Positions 38,519 through 49,436 of a DNA stretch of 64,000 nucleotides are shown piece by piece (the first letter of the stretch is position 1; every line of letters starts with the position of its first letter). The notes under the pieces were generated by a model. That model made no database searches, had not been told where the DNA came from, and saw only the letters and a program-made list of their open reading frames with translations. Source of the stretch: Cymbidium sinense (taxonomy: Eukaryota; Streptophyta; Magnoliopsida; Asparagales; Orchidaceae); NCBI GenBank assembly GCA_021442155.1, contig CM038222.1:53067352-53131351 (forward strand), in the 5' to 3' direction. The translations under genes were made by a program, and so were the position numbers.

Positions 38519-39096
38519 AATGGTCAAGTAAGGAAGAAAGTGCAGGGACTCACATCCTCCAAACAAGTGACCACTGGGGTGACATACTAGCGAGGTAGCA
38601 TGTAGACCTGACCTAGACCAGCTAATGAATGAGTGCCACAGGGGGCTTGCTCCCACATCAAAGTAACCAGAGATAAAAGATTTATTTTTATTTTTGTGCT
38701 TTGTGTTAACGGGAATAGGACGCCTCTGGGGACTCTTACACCTAACCTAAAACACACTAAGGATTTTGATGAAATGGTGCCATAGATGGAAATAGGATTT
38801 CCCACTAAAAAAGGATGCCACTTGGGTTCTCTTACACCTAACTTAGTTCATCTAATAAAAATAGGATGTCTCTTGGGTTCTCTCACACCTATTCTAATAG
38901 CACCAGAAAAATTGTGTTTGATTGTGTTTGTATTGTGAAAAATGGATAGGATGCCACTGGGAGACTCTTACACCTACCCTAAATACATCATGGAGGATTC
39001 GCAAGATAAGCAAACAATGCTTCGAAAGAAGAGAAGATTTTGATGAAATGGAATCACATTTTTGTTGTTTGATAGAATTGTTTTCAAACATGATTT
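38519..39096 (-). repeat. T4 3' tract, integrase-proximal part
   Basis: Continuation of the tract interrupted by T5, matching T3 20165-20740. It includes four short units with the core AGGATGCCACTTGGGTTCTC and TTACACCTAAC at 38696-38990, just after the integrase stop. Confidence 0.75.
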
Positions 39097-39286
39097 TTAT
39101 GGGTAATACTTCTTTAAATAGAGCCCATTAATTGGAACCATCGAATGTTCCCCTTTACAATCAATAAGTTGATAAGATCATCCTTGGTAGGCCTTCACTA
39201 TGACATAGGGGCCTTCCCAAGTCGGGTTCAAACTTGCTTCCCATCTTTTGAAGGGCAACAATTAGTCTCTTTAGGACTAACACAAG
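39097..39286 (-). pseudogene. T4 integrase remnant (C-terminal end only)
   Basis: The minus strand encodes the last 60 or so residues of integrase, matching T3 20741-20930, and ends at a stop at 39097-39099. At about 39286 the sequence switches abruptly to the RNase H region seen in T3 at about 63740. The zinc-binding domain and nearly all of the catalytic core are therefore deleted from T4. T3 keeps both parts, so the family normally encodes a complete integrase. Confidence 0.8.
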
Positions 39287-39745
39287 TTTAGCATCAATAA
39301 GGGATATGACTTATCTATTTTGGACCCTTATTGAAATGGACTCATCTTCTGGACATGCCAATTCTTTGGCAAGTTTAGCCAAAGCATTTCCTACTGTGCT
39401 CTTTGCTCAGGGAACCTTGTAGATTGTGACTTAAGGAATTTGGGCCAATAGCTTCATGGTATACTCATGGTAATGATGAAGCTTGGGTTTGAGAACCTTG
39501 TAGGACCCAACAATCTGGTTGATGACCAATTGAGAATCCCCAAAGATGTTGATGCTCTTGACAGTGATGGCTAACTTCGCACGAATCAAAGCCTCATACT
39601 TCCTTCATTAGGGGTTGGAAAGATAGTATGAGAATCTCATCACATTGCAGTTTGGAGTTAAGAGAACTATTCCTACCCCTACCTTTCTTAGAAGAGTAGA
39701 TCATGGTGCTTCCCCTTTATGAAAAGAAGATGCACCATCAAAATA
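39287..39745 (-). pseudogene. T4 second (archaeal-type) RNase H domain
   Basis: Translation of the minus strand gives a segment beginning EMYFDGASS, then VGVGIVLLTPNCNVMRFSYYLS, then KYEALIRAKLAI, and FGDSQLVINQIVGSYKVLKPKL. This is the order of the extra RNase H domain found after the gypsy RNase H in Tat/Ogre elements. It carries D residues in FDGAS and GDSQ and E in YEAL at the expected places. RNase H removes RNA from RNA-DNA hybrids in reverse transcription. Several stops break it (for example near 39610 and 39705). Confidence 0.8.
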
Positions 39746-41080
39746 CATCTCTCATCAGCAGTTGTCAACCTCCCATAAGTTCATGATTTGTTAATCAGGG
39801 AGGTCATCACTAAACGAGAATTAGCAGGAAGTGGGTGTGATGCTAAGAAATCTGTTAGTGCTTGTCCTTTACCAATAAATATGAGGGAGGGCCATGTCAT
39901 GCCAAACATGAGATTAGTTGATTACGAGAAGTTCATTATGAGATGACGTAGCTTTTGGGAGGCAAAGATTAAAGCTAGTCAATGTTTCTCAAAGGTGGAT
40001 AATTTGTTTCAACAGGAATTAGTCGATGGCTGAGGTAGTAGAGAGTGCTCTCCTTCCCTTTATCGTTGGCTTGGGCCAACAGAGCTCTGAGAGAGTCATC
40101 CAATGCAGCAGTGTAAAGGTGAGTGGCCTGCCTGAGATAGGGGCTGCTAGAACTGGCGGCTTCACCAAATATTGCTTGATATCTTCAAAGGCTCATCCCA
40201 CTTGAACTTGACATCCTTTTTGATAAGTTCTAAAAATGGCTTGCCCGAAAGGTTGAAAATAAAGCATCTTAGATACACCAGTCATCCTTAGAAAGATCTG
40301 AGTTAAGTTAAACTTTAGGAGGTGGCATTTCTAAGATAGCTTTAATCTTTTCTGGATCTATTTTATTCCCTAATGTCGGACAACAAACCTAAGGAATTTT
40401 AATGAAGGTACTCTGAATGCACACTTCAGAGGATTCATTTTGAGGTTATATTGTCTTAACTGTTCAAAAACTAATCTCAAGTCAAAGAGATGATCTTCAT
40501 TTTCTTTACTATTGACTACTAGATCATCAACATTGCACTCAACCTGATGATGGATGAGTTCATTGAAGATCTGAGTTATGGCCCATTGGTATGTAGCACC
40601 AGCATTTTTAATGCCGAAAGGCATGATTTTATAACAATAGATTCTAATCAGGATTCAGAAAGGAGTGTTTCTTTCATCTTCAGGAGACATCTTGATTTGA
40701 TTGTAGTCAGATGACCCATCCATGAAAGAAAACATTGCATGAGATGAGGCAACGTCCACTATTAATTTGGTATAGGAAGAGGAAACTCATCTTTAGGACA
40801 TTCCTTATTTAAATCCTTAAAATCGACACATATACGGATTTGGACATTCTTTTTATTTACTTGTACGACACTGGCTAACTAGGTAGAGTATTTTTCTTCC
40901 TTGATGAAACCAGCATCGATCAATTTCTTAACTTCAGAAATGACCTATTATTTGATTTCTAATCGCATGCGTCTAGGAGCTCGCTTGATAGGGTGAGCAC
41001 TAGGATCTATAGCTAGCTTGTGGACTACTACGTCAGGAGATAATCTGGGCATCTCTTCATAACTCCATGTAAAGCAGTCC
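39746..41080 (-). pseudogene. T4 reverse transcriptase and gypsy RNase H
   Basis: RT copies element RNA into DNA. Visible motifs in order on the minus strand are IDPSAHPIKRAPRRMRLE and VKKLIDAGFIKE (about 40890-41010), RICVDFKDLNKECPKDEFPL (about 40790-40860), MPFGIKNAGATYQWA (about 40580-40624), and the catalytic box as NVDDLVV (about 40510-40535), where the first position is N instead of the usual Y. The gypsy RNase H follows, with LYTAALDDSLRALLAQ and ESTLYYLSHRL (about 40000-40160). Stops and frameshifts are frequent, for example near 40670 and 40890. The order RT, RNase H, second RNase H supports the Tat/Ogre lineage. Confidence 0.85.
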
Positions 41081-42148
41081 TTAAACTCAGTCAATAGTTA
41101 AGTCATTAGTTTCTTCTTCATTCAACAATGACCTTTTGTACATCAGGCGTGGATTTTCTTCTATCCCGAGGGTAATTTCTCTAAGCTTGTCTATTATTGA
41201 ATGGATCTCCTCTTGAAATTATGGCGGTGCCACTTTGATTTAGAGATCATCTGGATCATCTGAGGCTTCTAAACACACATTCTCATAAGAGTTGGTGTTG
41301 TGTGAAAGGAACCTATCAGACTCCAAATGATTGGTAACAACTAAGTAGTAATCATCATCATCAACTAGACCCACTATATCGAATCCTAGTTCTACTCTTG
41401 ATTATGCTTCCCTGCCTGTATTATTCCATAGCTTTTTAAAATACTTTGACTTGTGCCTGGACCATGCATGAGGAACTAAATCTTTCTGTATAAGATTATG
41501 ATCACAAGGCGAGTAAAAGTCAAGCAGTAATTCCATTAATTCTATAAATGAATCCTCCTCAAGTTCAACATCAACTTCAGGACTTGAGGATGATAATCCC
41601 AAAAAGAATCTCTTTGGCTTCATATCACTGGAAGACTTAGGGGCTTTCTTAACTACCAAACTTTCAACTTTTTGGGTTAAAAGTGAGGTTAAAGCTAAGG
41701 TTCTCAGCTACTGTTTGATTATTTTACATGCATCTAATTTGAATACTTTGCTTTGCCTGGAGGCTCAATCTTTATTGTTGTCTGGATCAAAAGTCATTTG
41801 TAATGGAACCCGCTGAGAGGGGTTGGCTGGTATGCTAATCATATCAGATTCATCCTCTGAACTGGATTCCAACTCTATGTGAATAGTAGGGGTACTCCTA
41901 TGAACTGGAACATAACCCCTATTGGTTGATGGCCAACCAAGGGGTCTTCCACCTCTGGAATTGCCTCTAGTTCTACCTCTGCCTTTCTTGGTGTAGTTCG
42001 AGTCATCCTACCCACATGTCCACATGATGGAATGAACTGTGAGTGGAATGTGATATGCGGATCTATTTCTTCTTCGATTCCCCTTTCTTGTTCACTTGGA
42101 TTTTCCTTTTTCTTTTCTTTTTCATCTTTTTTTTTTTGAATTGAAATT
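41081..42148 (-). pseudogene. T4 spacer between protease and RT
   Basis: About 1.1 kb of degenerate coding sequence linking protease and RT. An acidic segment, VDVELEEDSFIELMELL, is readable at about 41520-41580, and a lysine- and glutamate-rich stretch lies at 42070-42140. Ogre-type elements have an unusually long protease-RT region, sometimes with an intron; I do not see convincing splice sites here. No domain is recognised. Confidence 0.55.
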
Positions 42149-42720
42149 TTATCCAAGTTCACGAGAAAGGGTATTTTGAGAAAGATAGTAGGTCGCATCC
42201 TTATATATCTCAACTTCTCTAACTAAAAATGGCTTTTCATCCCCATTGACATGATATTCAATCCCATCCTTTCTGAACTTGATGCACTGATGGAGGAAGG
42301 ATGGAATCATCTTGTTCTGATATATCCAAGGCCTATCGAGCAAAGCAGTGAATGAATTATTTGAATAAATGATGTAAAACTTTGCTTCAGTCATTCAATC
42401 ACCTATCTCCAAAGGCAACACTATGGAACCTAAAGCTCGCTCACCTTGTTCATTGAATCCTCTCAACATCATCCGATCTCCTTGAAGTGTGGAGATGTCT
42501 ATCCTCAAATAGGCAAGAGTCTTTAGACTCATAATGTTCACCGATGCACTTGGATCGATGAGAACTCTAGCAAGTTTGAATCTACCCATGTCCATTGTAA
42601 TGTAGAGGGGACGATTGTGCTCCATGTCTCCTAGAAGAAGGTCTTGATCTATGAAGGTAATCCCCTGAGCTTCTCTGGAATAATATGCCTTATCACCAAT
42701 AGCGATCGGCTAATATAAGC
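42149..42720 (-). pseudogene. T4 protease
   Basis: Retropepsin-like aspartic protease of the Gag-Pol polyprotein. On the minus strand, EHNRPLYITMDMGRFKLARV leads into LIDPSASVNIM (active-site region near 42530-42560), then RMMLRGFNEQGERALGSIVL. A second frame continues with NNSFTALLDRPWIYQNKM and SFLHQCIKF, the conserved LLGRPWIH-like segment of Tat proteases. There is at least one frame break at 42394. D is present, but the usual G after D-T/S is replaced, as in T1. Confidence 0.8.
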
Positions 42721-45300
42721 ATATCTCAGGATCAAAGAGAGCCTTGATTAAAGATTCCCTCATATCTTTGGATAAGACAAGGGCATCACATATGCTTAGC
42801 TTAGTTGATAACTTTCTTAGATGAGAGAGGACATTGTAGTCCACCTTGGGTTGATCCTCCACAAGCATATCCAAAGGTGGAGCATCCTGTGGAGGGGCTT
42901 CTCGATCCTCTGCATCAATGACTTATTTCCCCCTATCTTGAGGTGCTGCCTTAGGAGGTAGAACCTTGCCACTATGGAGGTTGACTTTAATGATCTCTTT
43001 TGGCAGGGTAATGGAAGGATCTACTTGCACATCAAGCTCACTTACAGCTTCTCCTATGGGACCCTCAGAGTCAGATGTTTTCAAGTCTATCTCAAGAGGA
43101 AAACACGTAGCATTCAGAGTAGGAAAATCCAACTCTGAATTAGAAAGAGGAAGATCAAAATTATTATAATTATTTTGACTTGAAGAATTATCATTAGGAA
43201 TAGAAGTAGACAACTCATCATAAGTTACAGATGTAATTCAAGCTAGCTTTATACTTCAATTTCTTGAATTTGATAGTAGGTACAAAGTAGAAATCAAGTA
43301 AAGTAAGAGGGGTGAGGGATTTGATGCCCTCATCCGCCGATACAAGATGTCTACTAGCAGAAGAAGAACTAGTTGAAGTAGTGGGAATCATTGATGTGGT
43401 AGTTGCAACGGTGGAGGAATCTAGGTTGCACTACTATCCCAGTGACACATGTCGCCGCCGCTTGAGCTTTTCCTTAAGTTGGCTAACAACTTACAAACCT
43501 TCCTTAATGTTGGAGGTTTGACTGTGCACTTGCAAGGAAAGTTTCTTGATCTTCTGAATAATCTTTTTAGAGGTTTTGGATAAGGAGATATCCTAACCTT
43601 CTTTAGTTTTCAAAAGATCGCAAGTATCCCCAAGGATTATCCTAATGGAACTGGATGGTTGTTCCACAAGATATTCCTTCGGGATGATTATAGTACTAGT
43701 CTTGAAGCTGTGTTCAAGCCAGCCCTTGAAGGTGAAGCAATCTTCCAAAACATGACCTAGCATACGGTGGTAGGGGAAAAAGTTAGGATCATGGATTTTG
43801 CCCACTCCCTCCAGTTTTCTAGGTTTCGATAGCTAAAAATTAGGCTTATTTAAGAGATTCTTAAAGATCTTCCTGATTATCTCCCTCTTAAATGAAGCTT
43901 GTTAAGTTTTTCCAAAAGAGTAGGTGAACCATAATTTCCTAACGGCGGGTATGTGTACCGGGCCGGTGATGTGGCGAGGAGGCAGTAGGTGTGGAGGTCG
44001 CTATGGTGGCCAGGGCGCTCGATGGTGGTAGAGGAGGTGGAAGTGAAGGTTGAGGTCATGGTCTCGACCGATCTCTACCGGTTGCTTCCATCTACCATTG
44101 CCATCAGCTTCTTCAGATACCTTCTCGTGATTAAAGTAACCTGCCTCTTGTAGCATTAACCTCAAAGTTTTGATGGTGAAGCCCTTAAGCATGAAGGAAA
44201 TCGTGCCATGGATATTCTTTAGAATAATCTCAATGGCATGTTATTTAGACAGCTGCGGCACACATTTCATACTCAGGTTATGCCATCTGAGAATGTAGTC
44301 AATAAGGGACTCACTTAGGTGTTGTTGTGCTACAACAAGATCGCCAAGAGTAACCCTTTGCTGAGCTCCAACAAACTTCTTAATGAAGAGTTGCTCCAAC
44401 TCAACAAATATCTTCACTGAACTATTGGGAAGTTCAATGTATTAGTTAAATACTATCCCACGCAGCTAAGGCATAATAGTAAAGCTTCATTGCCAAAAAC
44501 AACTAGCAAACGATATGTTGCCTCGAGTTTCCACTGCCATCAAAACTCTTGAAGGAAAGTGGCACGAAACCCTTGAGATATTGGATTGCATTAAATTCCT
44601 CCGGGTAAGGTCTTCCCTTTAGAACTAACGATCCTTCCCGCTTGAGCCAACACTTCCTTCACCTGCTGCTCAACCATAGACTTGATATCCTTTTCCTGTA
44701 TGGAGGTACTTTCCACTACCTTCATATACATGCTAGTGCTACCTTGCTCTAATGGAGGCAGGGTCTTGGTTGGGTCCAAGACATGCACTAACTCTGGCTG
44801 ACTAGTCTCAACTGTGGTAGGATGAACTGCTCGGGCTTGTCTCTGAAGTACTGAGATTGCTATTAACAAGTATTCGAGCTGCCTTTTCATCCTATCTATT
44901 TGCTCATCTTTTTATTTTAATTGATATCGAAGGTGTTCATGGCTTCTTCGCCTCATCACCTTCCATAGCCTGCTGCTCTTTGAGGAGGGATCCCCTGGTA
45001 TCTATCATGCAAACTCTGGATGATTCTCCTAATAAATCATCTTCATTAGGATCAAAGCTGATCTTCTCCTCATCAGATCAATTGTATCCTATGATCTCCT
45101 TCTTTTCCATGAAATAGTGAGCTACTATGTCATCTAAAGAATGATCTGTCGGAACTGGCACAAATTTTTTTGGCTGACCGGTGATGAGTTTCACATTGTG
45201 TAGGCACTGGACTTCCCCTACTGCTGGAGAATCAACCATATGAGGGATGCACTCGCTAGAAGATATACACTCCTACATGTCACTGACTCTGTACAGGGTG
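42721..45300 (-). pseudogene. T4 gag
   Basis: Nucleocapsid and matrix polyprotein that packages element RNA. Reading from about 45300 leftwards there is an N-terminal region with many charged residues, then VEQQVKEVLAQAGRIVSSKG (about 44620-44690). The retrotransposon gag core follows, with LEQLFIKKFVGAQQRVTLGD and LSESLIDYILRWHNLSMKC (about 44260-44400), then a zinc-knuckle-like DPNFFPYHRMLGHVLEDCF (about 43740-43790) whose first Cys is replaced by Phe. A C-terminal linker with SGKVLPPKAAPQDRGK ends near 42925, and linker sequence continues to the protease. Multiple stops and frameshifts occur. Confidence 0.8.
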
Positions 45301-45556
45301 GCACTCCTAAGAGGTTCTATGATCATGGGTGCAACTGGGTTGCCACCCTCTCCCTCTATAACTACTGTAACCATCTCCAAATCCTGCTATGGTGGTGATG
45401 GTGAAGCGATGACTACTATGCTTTGGGGTCACCATTCCTAGGGCAGAAGGTTGAGCAGAAGAGCTCAGCCTTACCATAATAGGCGGTGTGGATGGAATGG
45501 GATCCTTTGGCAGTAGCTGGATCACTAATAGGGTCCTCTCTCCCTAGATGTTTCCT

Positions 45557-46600
45557 TCATGGCCTTAGGTGGAACTGAAAATGTTGATACATGAACAGGC
45601 AATGGTGGATGAGGGTAGAGTGGTGTGGTGGAGACACGACCGACTCTATCAAAATAGGGGTTCTCCTCCTGTGATTAGTAGTCCCTATAAGTAGAATACT
45701 ATTTGTGTGATCAATGAGCGTAGCGTGCTGATAAGGAAAATCAATGAGTGCAGTGGCCGCTGATTGCCGACCAAACCTCCACCTCTCTCGGCTAGTGATA
45801 TGAGCTGTAGTACAGGCCTCCTTCTCCCTCTCCTGCCATAGATGCTTCCCCATGTTGTGGGGGATAACATATCTTAAGTCAAATTGAGCTCCAAACTCGA
45901 TACATCTGTAAGCTCTGCCAAGCTGGCATAGAACTGAATGGAGGCTGGCATACAACCTCCTACTCTGGCTAACTGTGGGCTGAAATCAAACCTTTGATGG
46001 AGGTGAAGTAGGAATCCCCCTGGAATCCTCTCTGTCAGACCCAGAGAGAGGATGAAATGGGTTCACTGTAACCAACGGGGAAATCAGAGCTGGCAACTCC
46101 TCCATAAGTGAGCGTGTAGTTGCCTCCATCTCTCTAGCGATGCATGTATGATACCGCTTAATCATGCAATTTTTGTTTCTCCTCTGAGTCTTGGTGGGGC
46201 AAGCAAAGTAAAAACTAGACCAAACTTCAAAAGCTGGGAAGACAATCTCTAGGATTAGAGGAGCCTTACCCCTTGAGGGTGCTAATGAGTGGGTACTAGC
46301 CCTCACTAAGGCAAAGACGGAAATAACGCACATAGTGTCACACGATGTCGACACACACAAGAAACTATCACCGCCTTCCTCTGAGGGGATATCGAGTCGA
46401 TGCAAGTCACCAATGATTGACTTCTTTTCGGTCACTATGGTCCTACTAACAGTGGTGAGGGGAATGCCCTCATAGGTAATCCTCACCCCCCTCAAAACCT
46501 CATCCGAAATGAAAGAGGTCGGCATAATTAGCATGAGGAAGGCTGGCCTGATCCAAGGCCAAGTCCATTCTGTGGGAAAATGTAAACCATTCTGTACCAT
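45557..46600 (-). pseudogene. ORF1-like frame upstream of T4 gag
   Basis: A 204-codon open frame at 45986-46600 starts MVQNGLHFPTEWTWPW and ends near 45986. In another frame, or after a stop, a 132-codon stretch follows at 45557-45955. It lies between leader and gag, the place where Ogre-type elements carry an ORF1 of unknown function. I cannot show homology to known ORF1 proteins by eye, and no domain is recognised. It could instead be a chance opening in diverged gag N-terminal sequence. Confidence 0.45.
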
Positions 46601-46814
46601 TTCTCAACCAAACTAAGATTGGACTGTAATTAAAAACTATCACTAAATGAGAGTTTGCAATATTGAAATTAAACTTGAATCAGATTTTTGTTGACTTTGA
46701 ATTTAGAATTTAGAATTTGAACCCACACTCAACATCTTGAAATATTAAGTCAATTTTAAATGATTTGGAATAGATTTTGGGATTTTGATTAGAAAGAGGA
46801 ATTTTTGGATATAG

Positions 46815-49085
46815 AATCCACTTTCAACAAATTTGGATATGTTGAAAATGGGTTCAAATATTTTTTATTGTAGGGATGCTTCCATAGGTTCATATTTGAG
46901 TTTTAATTTTTTGATTTTGATGGCCCTTTATTTAACAAATTTAGGTATATTAAAGTAAGGGGTCAATTTGTTTTTATTTTGGATTTGAGATTTTTGGATT
47001 TTACTTATTTAGTAAATTTGGGTATGCTAAGTGAGATATTTGAAAACAATTTCTTCTTTTTGTTTCTTTGTTTGCTTTCTTTTGTGAATCATTTTGTGAT
47101 TTTGAAAAGTGAAATGGAATTTCCCATTTAGCAAATTTCGATATGCTAAATGAGGAAATCCAAATGTGTTTTATTTTCAGAAATATTTGAAAATAAGATT
47201 CTTAACAAATTTGAGTATGCCAAGAAAATCCTTCTTTTGGTTTTGATTTGATTTTTTAAAAGTAGGCTCCTTAGAAAATTTAAGTATGCTAAGGGAATCC
47301 TAAAGTGTTTCTTTTGGTTTTGATTTACTTTTTTTTTTGGTTGGAAGTGGAGACTTCACTTTAGCAAATAGGGTATGCTAGCATGAAGGTCCAAATGCGC
47401 TTCTTTTTATTTTGTGAAATAGAAATTTCACTTTAGCAAATTTGAGTATGCTAAATGAAATTCCAAAAGATGTGTTTAAATTTTTTTATTTTTTTTTATT
47501 ATGGAGAATTTGTGGAATGAAGATTTCACTTAACAAATTTGAGTATGCTAAATGAAATTCCAAAAGGTGTTTTAAATTTTTGTTTTTGGAAAAGGGAGAC
47601 TTCATTTTAGCAAATGGGGCATGCTAAATTGAAGTTCCAAATATGTTTTGAAAATTTTTTTGTGAAATGGAAATTTCACTTAGCAAATTTGAGTATGCTA
47701 AATGAAATTCCAAAAGTGTTGTAAATTTTTGTTTTTTTATTTCGAAAAGGAAAACTTCATTTTAGCAAATTGGGTATGCTAAATTGAAGTTCCAAATGTG
47801 TTTTGAAAATTTTTGTGAAATGAAAATTTCACTTAGCAAATTTGAGTATGCTAAATGAAATTCTAAAAGTGTTTTAAAATTTTGTTTTTTTTTTGGAAAA
47901 GGGAAACTTCATTTTAGCAAATGGGGTATGCTAAATTGAAGTTCCAAATGTGTTTTGAAAATTTTTGTTAAATGAAAATTTCACTTAGAAAATTTGAGTA
48001 TGCTAAATGAAATTCCAAAAGTGTTTTAAATTTTTGGTTTTTGGGAAAAGGGAAACTTCATTTTAGAAAATGGGGTATGCTAAATTGAAGTTCCAAATGT
48101 GTTTTGAAAATTTTTGTGAAATGAAAATTTCATTTAGAAAATTTGCATATGGAAAATGAAACTCCAAAAGTGTTTTAAATTTTTTGTTTTTTTTAAAAGG
48201 GAGACTTCATTTTAGCAAATGGGGGATGCTAAATTGAAGTTCCAAATGTGTTTTAATTTTTTTGTTTTTGTTGATTATTTGAAGAAGGAGATTTCCATCT
48301 AACAAATTTGGGTATGTAAGATGGAAATCAATTACATTTCATTTTCTAAAGATGTATATTTTGTGTGTGATTATTGCTTTTTTGAAAGGAGGAAATCCCA
48401 ACTTAAACATATATGGAATATGTTAAGTGGCATTTCAAAATGATGTTATTTAATTTGGAAATGAAATCTCCATTGAATAACTTTGGGTGTATTGAATGGA
48501 GATATTCGTATGTGATTTTTAAAAATTTATTTTTATTTTTGTTTGAAAATGAAACCTCCATTCAAAAAATGTGAGTATATTGAATGGAGAGGTTTCATAT
48601 GTGTTTTTTGAAAATAAGAAAGTTCTAACTTAACACATGTGGAATGTGTTGAGTGGAATTTCAAGATTATGATTTTGCTTGAAGATGTAATATCCATTCA
48701 ACATATTTAGATATCTTTGAATGGAAAGGTCCATCTTCAAATTTTTATGCTTTTGAAAACATGATTGTTGAAATTTTATTTTGGAAAATGAGGTCTTCAC
48801 TAAAATGAATTAAGTGAAGAAACTCATTTGTGCTTTTACAAAAATGTGATTATTGGAACTTTATTATTATTATTATTATTTTATTTGTAAAGATGATCCT
48901 ACATTTAAAAATCATTAAGATAGTTAGATTAAGGTGATTTAGGAAATTTTTTGTGCAAAATATTTTATTATGTTCATTTTGAAAGAGTGCATTTTGAAAA
49001 GCAAGATTTTTATGAAGGATTTATTTTGTCTTTATTATTTTAGAATGAACCTTTCCTTAACATGAAAATGATAAGGAGGAAGTAT
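46815..49085 (-). repeat. T4 leader: array of about two dozen tandem hairpins
   Basis: Units of about 65-100 bp, mostly about 75-80 bp, each an inverted repeat. Between 47430 and 48230 two unit types alternate: stem TTTCACTTAGCA with TGCTAAATGAAA around loop AATTTGAGTA, and stem GACTTCATTTTAGCA with TGCTAAATTGAAGTT around loop AATGGGGTA. Outer units have different stems that still pair, for example 48290-48300 with 48319-48329, 48551-48565 with 48580-48596, and 46815-46829 with 46840-46854. The array lies between PBS and ORF1, in the 5' untranslated part of the element RNA. An (ATT)n run at about 48863-48882 interrupts its end. Confidence 0.8.
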
Positions 49086-49312
49086 TTAATTAATTCATTT
49101 TTTGATTGAACTTTCATTTTCACCCATTGGGAATTTTTAAGACCAACAAGGGGTGAGGTCCTAAAACCTAAAGATGTTGGCTAACTTAACTTAAGGATGA
49201 AATAAGCTAAGTTCTAACAGAAAGAAAGATAATCTTGGATTCATACAATGTACAAACCCACTATCGATATTTGGAGACAACGATCATTTATCAAAGATGG
49301 AGAGAGGAACCA

Positions 49313-49330
49313 TCCCCAAAGGAGTCGCCA
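49313..49330 (-). promoter_or_regulatory. T4 primer binding site, tRNA-Arg type
   Basis: On the minus strand it reads TGGCGACTCCTTTGGGGA, starting with TGG as expected for pairing to a tRNA CCA end and matching the TGGCGACTCC form known for Ogre elements. It starts 8 nt after the end of the 5' LTR (gap 49331-49338). This fixes the element orientation as minus. Confidence 0.8.
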
Positions 49331-49368
49331 GAAAAATTTATGGTGAAATTTTCTAAGAGAATTTTTCT

Positions 49369-49436
49369 AAAGAGAAAGTATACTTCCATCTTCACTCTAT
49401 GTAGGATAAAATGAAGATAGAAATATACTTCTCTTT
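49369..49436 (-). other. U5-end hairpin beside the T4 PBS
   Basis: Arms 49369-49394 and 49412-49436, the same structure as 21593-21660. In the element RNA it lies about 40-100 nt upstream of the primer binding site, where retroelement RNAs commonly fold into structures affecting priming. That role is inference. Confidence 0.6.

Noticed and set aside
38587..39131. Several frames of 65-72 codons on both strands
   Set aside because: They lie in the repetitive 3' tract, are antisense or out of frame with each other, and do not match between T3 and T4.
46815..49085. CRISPR-like or satellite array
   Set aside because: Units are palindromic, diverged and without uniform spacers, and lie inside a retrotransposon leader of a plant genome.
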